From Kuafuiihalomonas sp039024635 (GTDB lineage: Bacteria > Myxococcota > Kuafuiibacteriia > Kuafuiibacteriales > Kuafuiibacteriaceae): DNA of 39,283 bases. A program made the translations under genes and the position numbers. A model generated the notes under the pieces. The model was given only the letters and a program-made list of their open reading frames with translations, did no database searches and was not told where the DNA came from. Numbering within the stretch: the first letter of the stretch is position 1; every line of letters begins with the position of its first letter. The DNA lies in the NCBI GenBank assembly GCA_039024635.1, contig JBCCQA010000040.1, positions 1-39,283 of the forward strand, given 5' to 3'. Below, one piece after another: positions 32,011-39,283 of this stretch.

Positions 32011-32912
32011 TGGATGCGCTGGCGCGGGATGAGGCCGCTCTTTTCGAGGCGCTTGCGGGCCTCCTTCATCAGCACCGGGTGGACGCGCTTCTGGCCGACG
32101 AAGACGGCAAGGAGCTGAGGGCTGACCGCTTCTAGCTCCTTCAGCGCCTTGCGCATGGAAGGCATGCGATTGCGATGGGCTTCGGCGAAAGCTCGAGCGC
32201 GGTAGAGCTGGATCCTGACGTCGTCCATGTCGTCGCCGTCGGGATCGAAGCCATCCAGAAGCTCGCTCGCTTCGATGGGGTTGCCGCTGCGGGCCCAGGC
32301 TTCAGCCACGACCCCTACCAGGTTCGCCTTGGAGCGAGCATCCGGCGCCTTCGCCAAGTCGATGTCCTCGGCCAAGGCCCGAGCTGCCTTCACCTCGGCT
32401 TGATTTAAATGAATCATGGCCCGAGTGGCGCGGATCTGATTGGCCATGACCTTCTGGGTCTTCTCCAGAGGTGCCTTCTCCAAGGTGGCCAAGGCCTTCT
32501 TGGGGTCACTCTGCATCTCCATTTGGGCCCGGGTGAGGATGGCGGCGGCGTCCCCCTTCTCGACCCGCGCGTCCAGCTTCCCGGTGTCGGCAGGGGCGCC
32601 CCCTTCGCCCATCATCAGGCCCAACTCTTTAGACTTCTGAAAGTTCCGCCACACCAAGCCCGCCCCGATGGCGGCGGCCAGGGTCAAGGCGCTGGCCACC
32701 CACAGCGGAATGGTGGACTCGAGTCCGGTCCAGAATCCGAGGGCCAGAAGCCAAATGACGACCAGGGCAATGGCGGTGACCCGGGCGACCGTCCGCAGCT
32801 GGCGAACGACATTGTCCATAGCCGCCTGGCGGGTGCCTTGAACGTCGACCAGCTCGGCGAGATCGGCCGCGGCCTTCTTCTTCTTGCTCGCCATTCGCCG
32901 GAGGTAGGCCAT
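32001..32912 (-). CDS. Membrane-anchored TPR-like protein, unknown function
   Basis: A 303-aa protein. Two membrane helices are near residues 45-65 and 70-90 (ALVVIWLLALGFW and ALTLAAAIGAGLVW); the rest, from about 110, is helical with TPR-like spacing (ALATLEKAPLEKTQKV and similar). A Lys-rich N-terminus (MASKKKKAA) suggests the inside face. It lies 41 bases after the TerB-like gene and may share its transcript. ATG 32912 was used; 32894 is also in frame. The stop codon lies inside the last repeat copy. Confidence 0.7.
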   Translation of the reverse strand: MAYLRRMASKKKKAAADLAELVDVQGTRQAAMDNVVRQLRTVARVTAIALVVIWLLALGFWTGLESTIPLWVASALTLAAAIGAGLVWRNFQKSKELGLMMGEGGAPADTGKLDARVEKGDAAAILTRAQMEMQSDPKKALATLEKAPLEKTQKVMANQIRATRAMIHLNQAEVKAARALAEDIDLAKAPDARSKANLVGVVAEAWARSGNPIEASELLDGFDPDGDDMDDVRIQLYRARAFAEAHRNRMPSMRKALKELEAVSPQLLAVFVGQKRVHPVLMKEARKRLEKSGLIPRQRIQGR

Positions 32913-32953
32913 CCGAGGCCATTCGTCACGTTCAACCGTGGCCGAGCTCGTGC

Positions 32954-33790
32954 TCAGAGCTGGATCGATTCGAGACGGTCGGGATCGAAGCCCATGAGGA
33001 AGGAGCGGTCGGCCGGTCCGAGAGGTCCGAAGTGGGCCACGAGCAGGGACGCGGCGTCGGGAAGACGTTCGGTCAACAAGCGCATCAGCCGGTGTTCCTC
33101 CGCGTGGAGGGCCTCCCCCGGCGCCAGGATGCGCACGAGGCGCCGTCGCATCGCGTGCTCCAGGATGACATCGACCCGGAAGACCAGTTCCTCGAAACGA
33201 AGGCGCTCGGCAAAGCTCACGATGCGGGTGGACCCCTCCAAGCGCCACAACAGGCGGCGAACGCCGTCGATCTTAAACAGAACCAGGCCGCGCTGCTCGT
33301 CGTCCGGGGCAGCCTCGAGGGCGGTGAAGAGAGTCGCCTTCCGCCCGTGGGCTGGATCGTTGAACTGGCTCCTCGACAGACCTGGCCCCACTTCACTCTT
33401 AGCGAGGCACTCGAGCTCGAGCTCGCTGATGCCCAGGCTTTGGGCGATGCCACCCAGGACGGCGCGAGCCTCGTCGCTCGGGGGATCGCCCATGGCTTGC
33501 CAACCGAGCTCCAGCGCGCGACGTCGGGACCGAGGGTCCGGAATCCGACCGGGAAGCTCCTGCCGCGTTTCGGAGAAGAGCGGGGCTTGGAGGCCTAGGA
33601 CCTCCACACGCTCCAGGACCCGGTCCCAGTCGGTATCGGCGAGGTCGGGCGCGTCCCTCAGAATCCGCCCCACTCTGTCCTGCTGGGCTTGGTCAAAGCG
33701 ACCCTCGGCCAGGGCCGTCATCAGCACCACATCGAGGAGGGCGCTGGCGCTTCCTTCGCCGTTCGACCACAAGCCAAGCAGCCCCGACAC
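32954..33790 (-). CDS. TerB-like helical protein, unknown function
   Basis: A 278-aa protein with no membrane span. The N-terminal 40 residues (ALLDVVLMTALAEGRFDQAQQDRV) resemble the first helices of tellurite-resistance TerB-like domains, a weak resemblance. The remainder is helical and unassigned. GTG start at 33790. It is followed after 41 bases by the membrane TPR-like gene, so the two may act together. No function is proposed. Confidence 0.6.
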   Translation of the reverse strand: MSGLLGLWSNGEGSASALLDVVLMTALAEGRFDQAQQDRVGRILRDAPDLADTDWDRVLERVEVLGLQAPLFSETRQELPGRIPDPRSRRRALELGWQAMGDPPSDEARAVLGGIAQSLGISELELECLAKSEVGPGLSRSQFNDPAHGRKATLFTALEAAPDDEQRGLVLFKIDGVRRLLWRLEGSTRIVSFAERLRFEELVFRVDVILEHAMRRRLVRILAPGEALHAEEHRLMRLLTERLPDAASLLVAHFGPLGPADRSFLMGFDPDRLESIQL

Positions 33791-33862
33791 CCGTCGATGC
33801 TAGCAGGGCTCCAGGGCGTTCGCGAAGGACCTTGGCTGTTCCTGAGGCGAACGTAAAGGGCG

Positions 33863-34243
33863 TCAGAAAAGCTCGATGGGGGCCTGGAAGGGCTGACTGC
33901 CACCGCTTCGGACGGTGTAGGTCCCCGGCGGGAGGGCGTCGATGGCGCAGTCGACAGGTAGACTCTCTAGCCCTGTGTCGGGAACGCAACCGTCGCTTTC
34001 CTCGAAGGGAACCTTGGCGTTCACCCGGATGATTCGGGCGTCTTCATCGATGTCGACGTCGCATTCGGCCTCGTCAAAGCGGATCTCGGCGCAGCTCGGC
34101 GGGCTCTGCACCAAGACGGTGAGGATGAAGGGCTGGTTGGCTAGGAATCGGGTCTGGGAGCCCAGACCGACGATCTCGTCGGCATTAGAGCCGCCACAGC
34201 CGGCCAGGCCGAGGCACAGGAGAAGGGGAAATGCGCCGCGCAT
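33863..34243 (-). CDS. Putative lipoprotein, unknown function
   Basis: A 126-aa protein with signal peptide MRGAFPLLLCLGL and lipobox L-A-G-C at residues 13-16. The mature part is short with Cys residues (PSCAEIRFDEAECDV, GCVPD) and ends in a beta-rich segment with GTYTVRSGG. The frame is open further upstream (to 34327), but the signal peptide sets the start at ATG 34243. It is divergent from the PEGA-domain kinase gene across 98 bp. Confidence 0.7.
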   Translation of the reverse strand: MRGAFPLLLCLGLAGCGGSNADEIVGLGSQTRFLANQPFILTVLVQSPPSCAEIRFDEAECDVDIDEDARIIRVNAKVPFEESDGCVPDTGLESLPVDCAIDALPPGTYTVRSGGSQPFQAPIELF

Positions 34244-34341
34244 CCGGCTTTCAAGCCACAAGGCGCCCGGATTGCCAAGTCGGGACTCGGTCTCCTGCCC
34301 TGGGTTTTGCGCCCGGGGGCGGAGCAAGTAGGTTGGCGGCA

Positions 34342-36408
34342 GTGGCGTCCTCCCAGCCTTCCATCGGGCCTGTCCGGAGCTTTGGCCGCTTCACCCTGGT
34401 GAAGAAGCTGGCGACGGGAGGCATGGCCGAGATCTGGCTGGCCCGGCAACGAGGCCTGGCCGGCTTCAACCGCTTCGTCGTCATAAAGAAGATCCTGCCC
34501 CACCTGTCCGAGCAATCGACCTTCGTCGAGATGTTTCTGGATGAAGCACGGACGAGCGCCCAGCTCAATCACCCAAACATCGTTCAAATCTTCGACCTCG
34601 GGAAGGAGGCCGACGCCTACTACATCGCGATGGAGTTCATCGCGGGCGAGAACCTCTCGGCCGTGGCATGGCGGGGGCTGCAGCACCGCCGCCCGCTCCC
34701 CTTCGCGCTCTCGGCTCGGACCATCGCCGAGACTTGCCGGGCCCTTCACTACGCTCACACATTGGTCGGCACCGACGGACGACCGCTGGAGATCGTCCAC
34801 CGTGACGTCTCTCCGCAGAACGTCCTATTGAGCTACGACGGCGCGGTCAAAGTCGTCGACTTTGGTATCGCGAAGGCGGCCACCAAGAGCGAACAGACGA
34901 AGACCGGCATGCTGAAAGGGAAGTTCAGCTACATGAGCCCCGAGCAGTGCCTGGGTCATCCGGTCGACGCCCGTTCGGACATCTTCGCGCTGGGCATCCT
35001 TCTCTACGAGCTGACGACTGGGAAGCGACTCTTCAAGCACGAGTCGGAACTGATGATCCTGGAGATGATCACGAAGCGACCCATCGTTCCACCCAGGAAG
35101 GTCGCGCCCAAACTTCCGGTCGAGCTGGAGGCGATCATCCTCAAGGCTCTTCGGAAGTCGCCCCGGGAGCGCTTTGCCAGCGCCGAGGACATGCAGCTCC
35201 AGCTGGAGAGCTTCCTGGAGTCGAGCTCCGAGCCCTCCTCCACAGCCGAACTGAGCCGCTACATGCAAGGCCTCTTCCAGGACAAGATGGAGGAGAAGCA
35301 GCGGCTTAGGGAGCTCGCCTCCAAAGACGACGTCCTCGCCCGCCACGCGGTGCCGACCGATCCCGTAGCCATGGAGTTGCCGACCGGAGCTGCGACTTCA
35401 ATGGAGCGCCCCCTGCACGCAACGGGCTCACTGACCCAGTGGGAGAGCAGCGGCGCCACCCGCGCCGCCGAGACCCAGCCCGTCGCGGCTCGGCCCGAGC
35501 AACGCGCCTTGCCGGTCGCGCTCATCGTCATCGCCCTCGTAGTCATGAGCGCAAGCGGACTCGTCCTGTGGCGACGATTCGCCCCCGCCATGCCCACCTC
35601 GACCACCGGCTTGGGGTCGGTCTCGCTGGAGTCGAAGCCGACCGGGGCCACAATCTATCTCGATGGCGAACCCATGCGACTTCCTGACGGAAGCTTCGCG
35701 CGAACCCCAGCCGACATCGGTCCTCTCCGCTTCGGGGAGCGCTACGAGCTGAGCCTCCGTTTGGAGCATCATGATCCATTCAGCCGACAGCTGGAGATGG
35801 ACGCCACACTCGCTGGAAGCACGCTCCGCCCAGAGCTCGTCGCCCATCCCGGACGTCTTCGGGTGGAGGTAAAGGACGGCATTCCCACCCGCCTCCTGGA
35901 CGGAGGCCAAGACCTGGGCATTCACACCGCCCTCGTCCAAGAGGTCGACGGAGGAAGTGAACACATCCTGAAGGGCGAGCGCAGCCAGCACGACTGCTTG
36001 GCCGAGCCCGAGAGGATCAAGGTTCCACCAGGTCAGGAGGCGATGGTGCGCATTTTGTGTCGGCCTTCTTCCCCGCCACCTCGAGCTGCGGAGCAAGGAG
36101 CGCCTCGTCGACGACGATCGGCTGCGATCGGCACGAGGGCGCGAGCCGAGCCGGCTCCTGTCCCGGCCAGACCCGCGCCCGCCGGCTGCGCACCCGACGA
36201 ACGCCTCCCGCCGGGCTACCTGACCATCGATACCCGGCCCCACAGCGAGATCTTCTGGCGAGACCGTCGACTCGGGGAGACTCCGATATCCAAGGCCAAG
36301 GTACCGGCCGGATGTCTGGAGTTGAGGGCCGAGTCCGCGTCGGGAACCAAGACGCTGAAGGTGCGCATAGAACCGAACAAGGTCTCGATCTTTCGAACCA
36401 AGCTGTAG
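34342..36408 (+). CDS. Membrane Ser/Thr protein kinase with PEGA-like repeats
   Basis: A 688-aa protein. Kinase residues 14-290: LATGGMAEIWLAR, VVIKKIL, HRDVSPQNVLL (Ser in place of the usual Lys, common in myxobacterial kinases), VDFGIAKA and YMSPEQ. One membrane helix is at about 390-412 (LPVALIVIALVVMSASG), and outside it two PEGA-like segments: VSLESKPTGATIYLDGEP (about 425) and YLTIDTRPHSEIFWRDRRLGETP (about 635). The extracellular part could bind cell-envelope material; this is inference. GTG 34342 was chosen; TTG 34333 is also in frame. Confidence 0.88.
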   Translation: MASSQPSIGPVRSFGRFTLVKKLATGGMAEIWLARQRGLAGFNRFVVIKKILPHLSEQSTFVEMFLDEARTSAQLNHPNIVQIFDLGKEADAYYIAMEFIAGENLSAVAWRGLQHRRPLPFALSARTIAETCRALHYAHTLVGTDGRPLEIVHRDVSPQNVLLSYDGAVKVVDFGIAKAATKSEQTKTGMLKGKFSYMSPEQCLGHPVDARSDIFALGILLYELTTGKRLFKHESELMILEMITKRPIVPPRKVAPKLPVELEAIILKALRKSPRERFASAEDMQLQLESFLESSSEPSSTAELSRYMQGLFQDKMEEKQRLRELASKDDVLARHAVPTDPVAMELPTGAATSMERPLHATGSLTQWESSGATRAAETQPVAARPEQRALPVALIVIALVVMSASGLVLWRRFAPAMPTSTTGLGSVSLESKPTGATIYLDGEPMRLPDGSFARTPADIGPLRFGERYELSLRLEHHDPFSRQLEMDATLAGSTLRPELVAHPGRLRVEVKDGIPTRLLDGGQDLGIHTALVQEVDGGSEHILKGERSQHDCLAEPERIKVPPGQEAMVRILCRPSSPPPRAAEQGAPRRRRSAAIGTRARAEPAPVPARPAPAGCAPDERLPPGYLTIDTRPHSEIFWRDRRLGETPISKAKVPAGCLELRAESASGTKTLKVRIEPNKVSIFRTKL

Positions 36409-36471
36409 TGTGCCGAACATGGCGTTCAGCTGGCTTCCCGCCGGTCCTCGACGGGAACCGGGCCGAACTTC

Positions 36472-36897
36472 GTGACCCACACACTTGGCATGCTCAAGAA
36501 AGTCGAACGTCGCCTCCTAGAAAGGCTCATCTCGTCGGGCTACGAGAGCCCCTACCTCGACCGCCTTCGGCACCATGTCGGTCCGCAAGCGAGCCAGGAG
36601 ATGCTCGAAGCCGAGATTGCCCAGGAGATTGCGTCGGCCCTCGGCCGGGCTGGAGCAAAGGTCGACCTCCTTCTCCTCAAGCTCGACCTGGCGCGAAAGG
36701 CCTTCGAAGAGGCCGAGGGCTCGGAAAAGGATCAGCGTGCGGGGGAGCACGAAGCTCTTCGTCAGCAAGCGCTTACGGCCCGTTGGGAGTTGCAGGTCCA
36801 CCAGGAAGCCGCGGGCTTTCGCCGCAGCCACCGGCGCCTGGAGCAGGTCTATCCAGTTCCCCCGCCTCTGAAGGAGAAGAGCACGTCATCCGGTTGA
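36472..36897 (+). CDS. Helical protein, unknown function
   Basis: A 141-aa protein (GTG start; an in-frame ATG at 36490 would give 135 aa). It is highly helical with acidic and basic residues (LEAEIAQEIASALGRAGAKVDLLLLKLDLARKAF has heptad-like spacing), and carries no known motif. It lies 63 bases after the kinase and ends 39 bases before the tRNA gene. The coding frame appears real by its GC3-rich codons. Confidence 0.55.
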   Translation: MTHTLGMLKKVERRLLERLISSGYESPYLDRLRHHVGPQASQEMLEAEIAQEIASALGRAGAKVDLLLLKLDLARKAFEEAEGSEKDQRAGEHEALRQQALTARWELQVHQEAAGFRRSHRRLEQVYPVPPPLKEKSTSSG

Positions 36898-36936
36898 CGA
36901 GGACGTGGCCGCGGTGTACCTCCCGGGCCCCTCTCT

Positions 36937-37008
36937 AGGCGCGTAGCTCAGGGGTAGAGCGCTACCTTGACACGGTAGAGGTCGTTGGTTCAAAGCCAAT
37001 CGCGCCTA
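36937..37008 (+). tRNA. tRNA-Val (anticodon GAC)
   Basis: A 72-nt cloverleaf: acceptor stem AGGCGCG/CGCGCCT with discriminator A, D arm GCTC/GAGC, anticodon stem CTACC/GGTAG with loop TTGACAC, so anticodon 5'-GAC-3' (reads GUC/GUU), and T arm GTTGG/CCAAT with loop TTCAAAG. No CCA is encoded. Folded by eye. Confidence 0.95.
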
Positions 37009-37044
37009 TTTTCAGGCACTTACGCTGTTTCCAGTGGATTGAAG

Positions 37045-37072
37045 CGAGCCGCTCGCGACAGCGAGCGGCTCG
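37045..37072. other. Perfect stem-loop between tRNA-Val and a convergent gene
   Basis: A 12-bp perfect stem (CGAGCCGCTCGC/GCGAGCGGCTCG) with a 4-base loop GACA, between the tRNA and the end of the minus-strand gene at 37089. No T-run follows on either side, so it is not a textbook terminator; it may act on both strands. Confidence 0.55.
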
Positions 37073-37088
37073 GGTCTAGGGCAAGTAC

Positions 37089-37574
37089 TTATTTCCAGCC
37101 TTGGGCTTCGGCCGCCTCGTAGGCGGTGACCAAGTGCTTGAGTCGACCGATGACGTTCGCTTTCTCGGAGCGCTCAGCTCGTCGGTCTCCGGGCACCTCT
37201 TTGTAAGCGTTGATGATCGCTCGGCGCTGGTCAGCCCTCAGGTCAGCATCTTCCTGAATGCTCCCTTCCTTGAAGCCCTCCCAGGTGGGGTCCAGTAGAC
37301 CCCAGTCCAGGCTTCGGAGGGCATCGAAGTCTGCTTTGGTCCATCGCGCGAGCTTGTTGCGCGAACGCCCCTTTCCGCCCCGTCCTGCCCCAGAAGCCCG
37401 ACGGCGACGTCCGGTGCTTTCCCCGGAAAGCGTGGCCTCGACCGCCTCGATGACGGCATTGGCCTTCTCTTCACTAACCGAACGCCCGGTTTTGACGAAT
37501 GCATCGATGCCCGCTGAAAGCTGCTTCTTCAAAGCCTCAGAGTGATCATCTTGCCGCTCGAAGGCGAAGTTCAT
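37089..37574 (-). CDS. Protein with basic linker, unknown function
   Basis: A 161-aa protein with a helical N-terminal region (EALKKQLSAGIDAFVKTGRSVSEEKANAVIEAVE), a very basic linker at about 57-75 (GRRRRASGAGRGGKGRSRNK) and a helical C-terminal half. The basic linker suggests nucleic acid binding, but no family was recognised. The minus strand has TATAAC close upstream of ATG 37589, so the downstream in-frame ATG at 37574 is the more likely start. Confidence 0.5.
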   Translation of the reverse strand: MNFAFERQDDHSEALKKQLSAGIDAFVKTGRSVSEEKANAVIEAVEATLSGESTGRRRRASGAGRGGKGRSRNKLARWTKADFDALRSLDWGLLDPTWEGFKEGSIQEDADLRADQRRAIINAYKEVPGDRRAERSEKANVIGRLKHLVTAYEAAEAQGWK

Positions 37575-37596
37575 GCTTCGGATTCCCATCGCTTTA

Positions 37597-37641
37597 GTTA
37601 TACTTAGACAGAGCCGGGGGTAAAATTTTTTTCCGCCCCGG
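37597..37641. promoter_or_regulatory. AT-rich intergenic segment with -10-like box and inverted repeat
   Basis: Between divergent genes. On the minus strand, TATAAC (plus-strand gttata near 37597) is a plausible -10 for the 37089-37574 gene, without a clear -35. CCGGGG at 37614-37619 pairs with CCCCGG at 37636-37641 around an A4/T7 core. The role of the stem is not known. Confidence 0.35.
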
Positions 37642-37687
37642 AGGGTGTTTCTTGCCCCGCCGACCGGGTCGCGGGAGCCTGGTTCGC

Positions 37688-39283
37688 ATGGGGCAACGAA
37701 CCCTCCTTCTCGGCCTTGGCCTCCTGACAGCTTGCGGAAGCAACGATGACGACGGGGCCGGGGGACCCGGCGCAGACTTGGGGTCAGGGTCGGGCGCGGT
37801 GGACATGACCCAGCCGGGTCCGGACCAGGGGCCGACCGACGCCGGCAGCGAAGACATGGGACCTAGTTTCGGTCCCGCTCAGTGCGATGCCGTGATCGAG
37901 GCGGACTGCTTTCTTCCCTATCCGTCCAACCTTCCCATCGTCGAGGACCCCAGCAGCAGCTCCGGCTTCGGCTTGGTCTATTTTCCAGACGCTCTCCCCG
38001 TCAATTCAGCGAGCCGCAGCTTCGACGGGACCGCACTCGGCTTCCTGGACGGGGTTCCGCCCGACATCAGCATCGTCACCGCCTTCGAGGACCTGGATGG
38101 CGCCGGCCTGCCGGGCGAGGACGCCATCGCCGACAGCCTAGATGAGGACGCCTCCATCCTTCTCTTCCAGGTCAACCTCCAGGACTTCACGCTGAGCCGA
38201 ATCCCGTATTGGACCGAGCTCGACGTACGAAGCACGGACGCCAGGGATCAGGCCCTGTTCATCCGGCCCGCCCGACTCCTGGAGATAGGCGCTCGATACA
38301 TCATCGCCTTCCAGGGACTGCGTCGGAGCAGTGGCGCCCTCATCCCCCGAGCGCCGGGCTTCGAGGCCCTAGTCGAAGGCACCACCGCTGGAACCGAGAT
38401 CGAGGACCGGCAGCCCAACTTCGACGACCTATTGAACCTCCTCGATGGAGCGGGAATCGACGTCGAGCGCCTGCAGGCAGCCTGGGACTTTCGAACCGGG
38501 ACCCGCGAGCGTCAGATCTTTCAGACTACCCAAGTCCTCGCCGCCTATCGACGCTGGCGGGCGGAAACCGAGCTTAGGTTCACGGGCTTCGTCGACGAAG
38601 GGGGCGCGCCGCTCGCCGAGCAGATCCTCTTCGACGAGGCGTCGCCGTGGACCATCCAGTTCAACGGCGTGATGTTCGTGCCGAACTTCCTGACCGAGAC
38701 CGGCTTCGAAGGCATGCCGGTCCTCGGCTTTCCTGATCCCCAACAGCCTCAAGTGGTGGGTGAACGAGAGATCCCCTTCTCCATTCGCCTGTCCAAGCAG
38801 GCCCTCACCGAGGCTGGGAATCCAGACGCTCCCATTCTCATCACCAGTCATCCTCTCGGCGGGTCCCGGGGCTTCCTGGACGCTCCCCAATGGGCCGAAC
38901 TAGCTCAGACCGAGCCACTCATCCTGGCCATGACCGACTGGACCGGGCTGTCCGAAACCGAGGGTCCACTTCTACAGACGGCCATTGCTGACATGAACGC
39001 CTTTCGATTCATCGCAGAAGCGAGCTTCCAAGGATGGGTCCAACAACTCGTTCTGGCCGAGGTCGCCCAGGCTTTCATGGCCGACCCTTTGCTGAGGAGC
39101 GCGGTGAACGTGGATCCAGATTCGACCGGCCTATTGGGCGTGGGACTGACGGGAGCTCTCGGGGCGGGTCTGGTAGCAGCGAGCTCCGTCATGGAGCGAG
39201 GCGTCTTGGTTTCGGCCCCCTCCGACCTCGGCCTGGCCTTCTCCAGGAGCGAGGTTCTCGCCCCCGTCTTCGAAGGCCAAGGA
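37688..39283 (+). CDS. Putative lipoprotein, truncated at window edge
   Basis: Open through the right edge, at least 532 aa. Signal peptide MGQRTLLLGLGLLTAC with the lipobox L-T-A-C at residues 13-16, then an acidic Gly/Asp-rich linker to about residue 55 (GSNDDDGAGGPG and on). The long soluble domain has VYFPDALPVNSASRSFDG and, near residue 380, ILITSHPLGGSRGFLDAP, an alpha/beta-hydrolase-like His-Pro-Leu-Gly-Gly turn; no nucleophile Ser-elbow was confirmed. The remaining C-terminus is not in the window. Confidence 0.75.
   Translation, partial: MGQRTLLLGLGLLTACGSNDDDGAGGPGADLGSGSGAVDMTQPGPDQGPTDAGSEDMGPSFGPAQCDAVIEADCFLPYPSNLPIVEDPSSSSGFGLVYFPDALPVNSASRSFDGTALGFLDGVPPDISIVTAFEDLDGAGLPGEDAIADSLDEDASILLFQVNLQDFTLSRIPYWTELDVRSTDARDQALFIRPARLLEIGARYIIAFQGLRRSSGALIPRAPGFEALVEGTTAGTEIEDRQPNFDDLLNLLDGAGIDVERLQAAWDFRTGTRERQIFQTTQVLAAYRRWRAETELRFTGFVDEGGAPLAEQILFDEASPWTIQFNGVMFVPNFLTETGFEGMPVLGFPDPQQPQVVGEREIPFSIRLSKQALTEAGNPDAPILITSHPLGGSRGFLDAPQWAELAQTEPLILAMTDWTGLSETEGPLLQTAIADMNAFRFIAEASFQGWVQQLVLAEVAQAFMADPLLRSAVNVDPDSTGLLGVGLTGALGAGLVAASSVMERGVLVSAPSDLGLAFSRSEVLAPVFEGQG

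Noticed and set aside
31728..32135. Long apparent frame across the 122-bp repeats, with repeated peptide.
   Set aside because: The repeat length is not divisible by three, the frame overlaps the minus-strand gene, and the peptide has no support.
36937..37088. Integration site of a mobile element at the tRNA-Val gene.
   Set aside because: No integrase gene and no direct repeat of the tRNA 3' end was seen nearby.

Overview
The window is a dense, GC-rich (mostly 60-68% by eye) bacterial chromosome segment. It looks like a myxobacterium-like (Myxococcota or a related deltaproteobacterial lineage) genome. Supporting signs are many Hanks-type Ser/Thr kinases, a DUF2330 protein with a C-terminal membrane anchor plus Arg run, PEGA-type kinase tails, several cysteine-anchored lipoproteins, and tightly packed operons with GTG/TTG starts and 4-base stop/start overlaps. 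I cannot name the species.

Layout. 1-210: a dispersed hairpin repeat. 0.2-8.3 kb: housekeeping genes (DUF2330 surface protein; ygfZ and a ferredoxin-reductase-like protein; Nudix hydrolase and NAD kinase; prfA-prmC; a lipoprotein). 8.4-12.6 kb: a Tol operon (tolQ-tolR-tolA/TonB-tolB) followed by a short Ppx/GppA gene. 12.5-22.2 kb: the centrepiece, a bilin island. 22.1-31.7 kb: a kinase, an rRNA/tRNA methyltransferase, an EgtD-like methyltransferase, two divergent fatty-acid desaturases, a membrane protein, an SDR plus divergent DHPS-like pair, a kynureninase-like enzyme and a short Hsp70. 31.67-32.01 kb: a tandem hairpin repeat. 32.0-39.3 kb: TPR/TerB-like proteins, lipoproteins, a large PEGA kinase, tRNA-Val(GAC) and a truncated lipoprotein at the right edge.

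The bilin island. A ferredoxin-dependent bilin reductase (PcyA-like, minus strand) is divergent from an apparent 11-gene plus-strand operon: 2Fe-2S ferredoxin, V4R protein, 93-aa protein, phycobiliprotein-like globin, second V4R protein, Ser/Thr kinase, Pro-rich protein, tail-anchored protein, PP2C phosphatase, Ser/Thr kinase and heme oxygenase. Heme oxygenase would make biliverdin, the reductase (fed by the ferredoxin) would reduce it, and the globin is the likely bilin carrier. The core (reductase, globin, two V4R proteins, Fe-S protein) matches the 'bilin biosynthesis-associated globin' (BBAG) clusters that Rockwell, Lagarias and colleagues described in non-photosynthetic bacteria. I recall this from memory and have not checked it. 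What I have not seen described is the physical and translational coupling of that core to a kinase/phosphatase module whose last gene is the heme oxygenase, and two otherwise unrelated proteins of the operon ending in the same F-[N/D]-W-D-COOH tail. My inference is a bilin-based sensory or regulated pigment system with phosphorylation output. There are no photosynthesis genes in the window.

Limits: all assignments are by eye from motifs. Start codons are chosen from reading-frame context and Shine-Dalgarno-like sequence.
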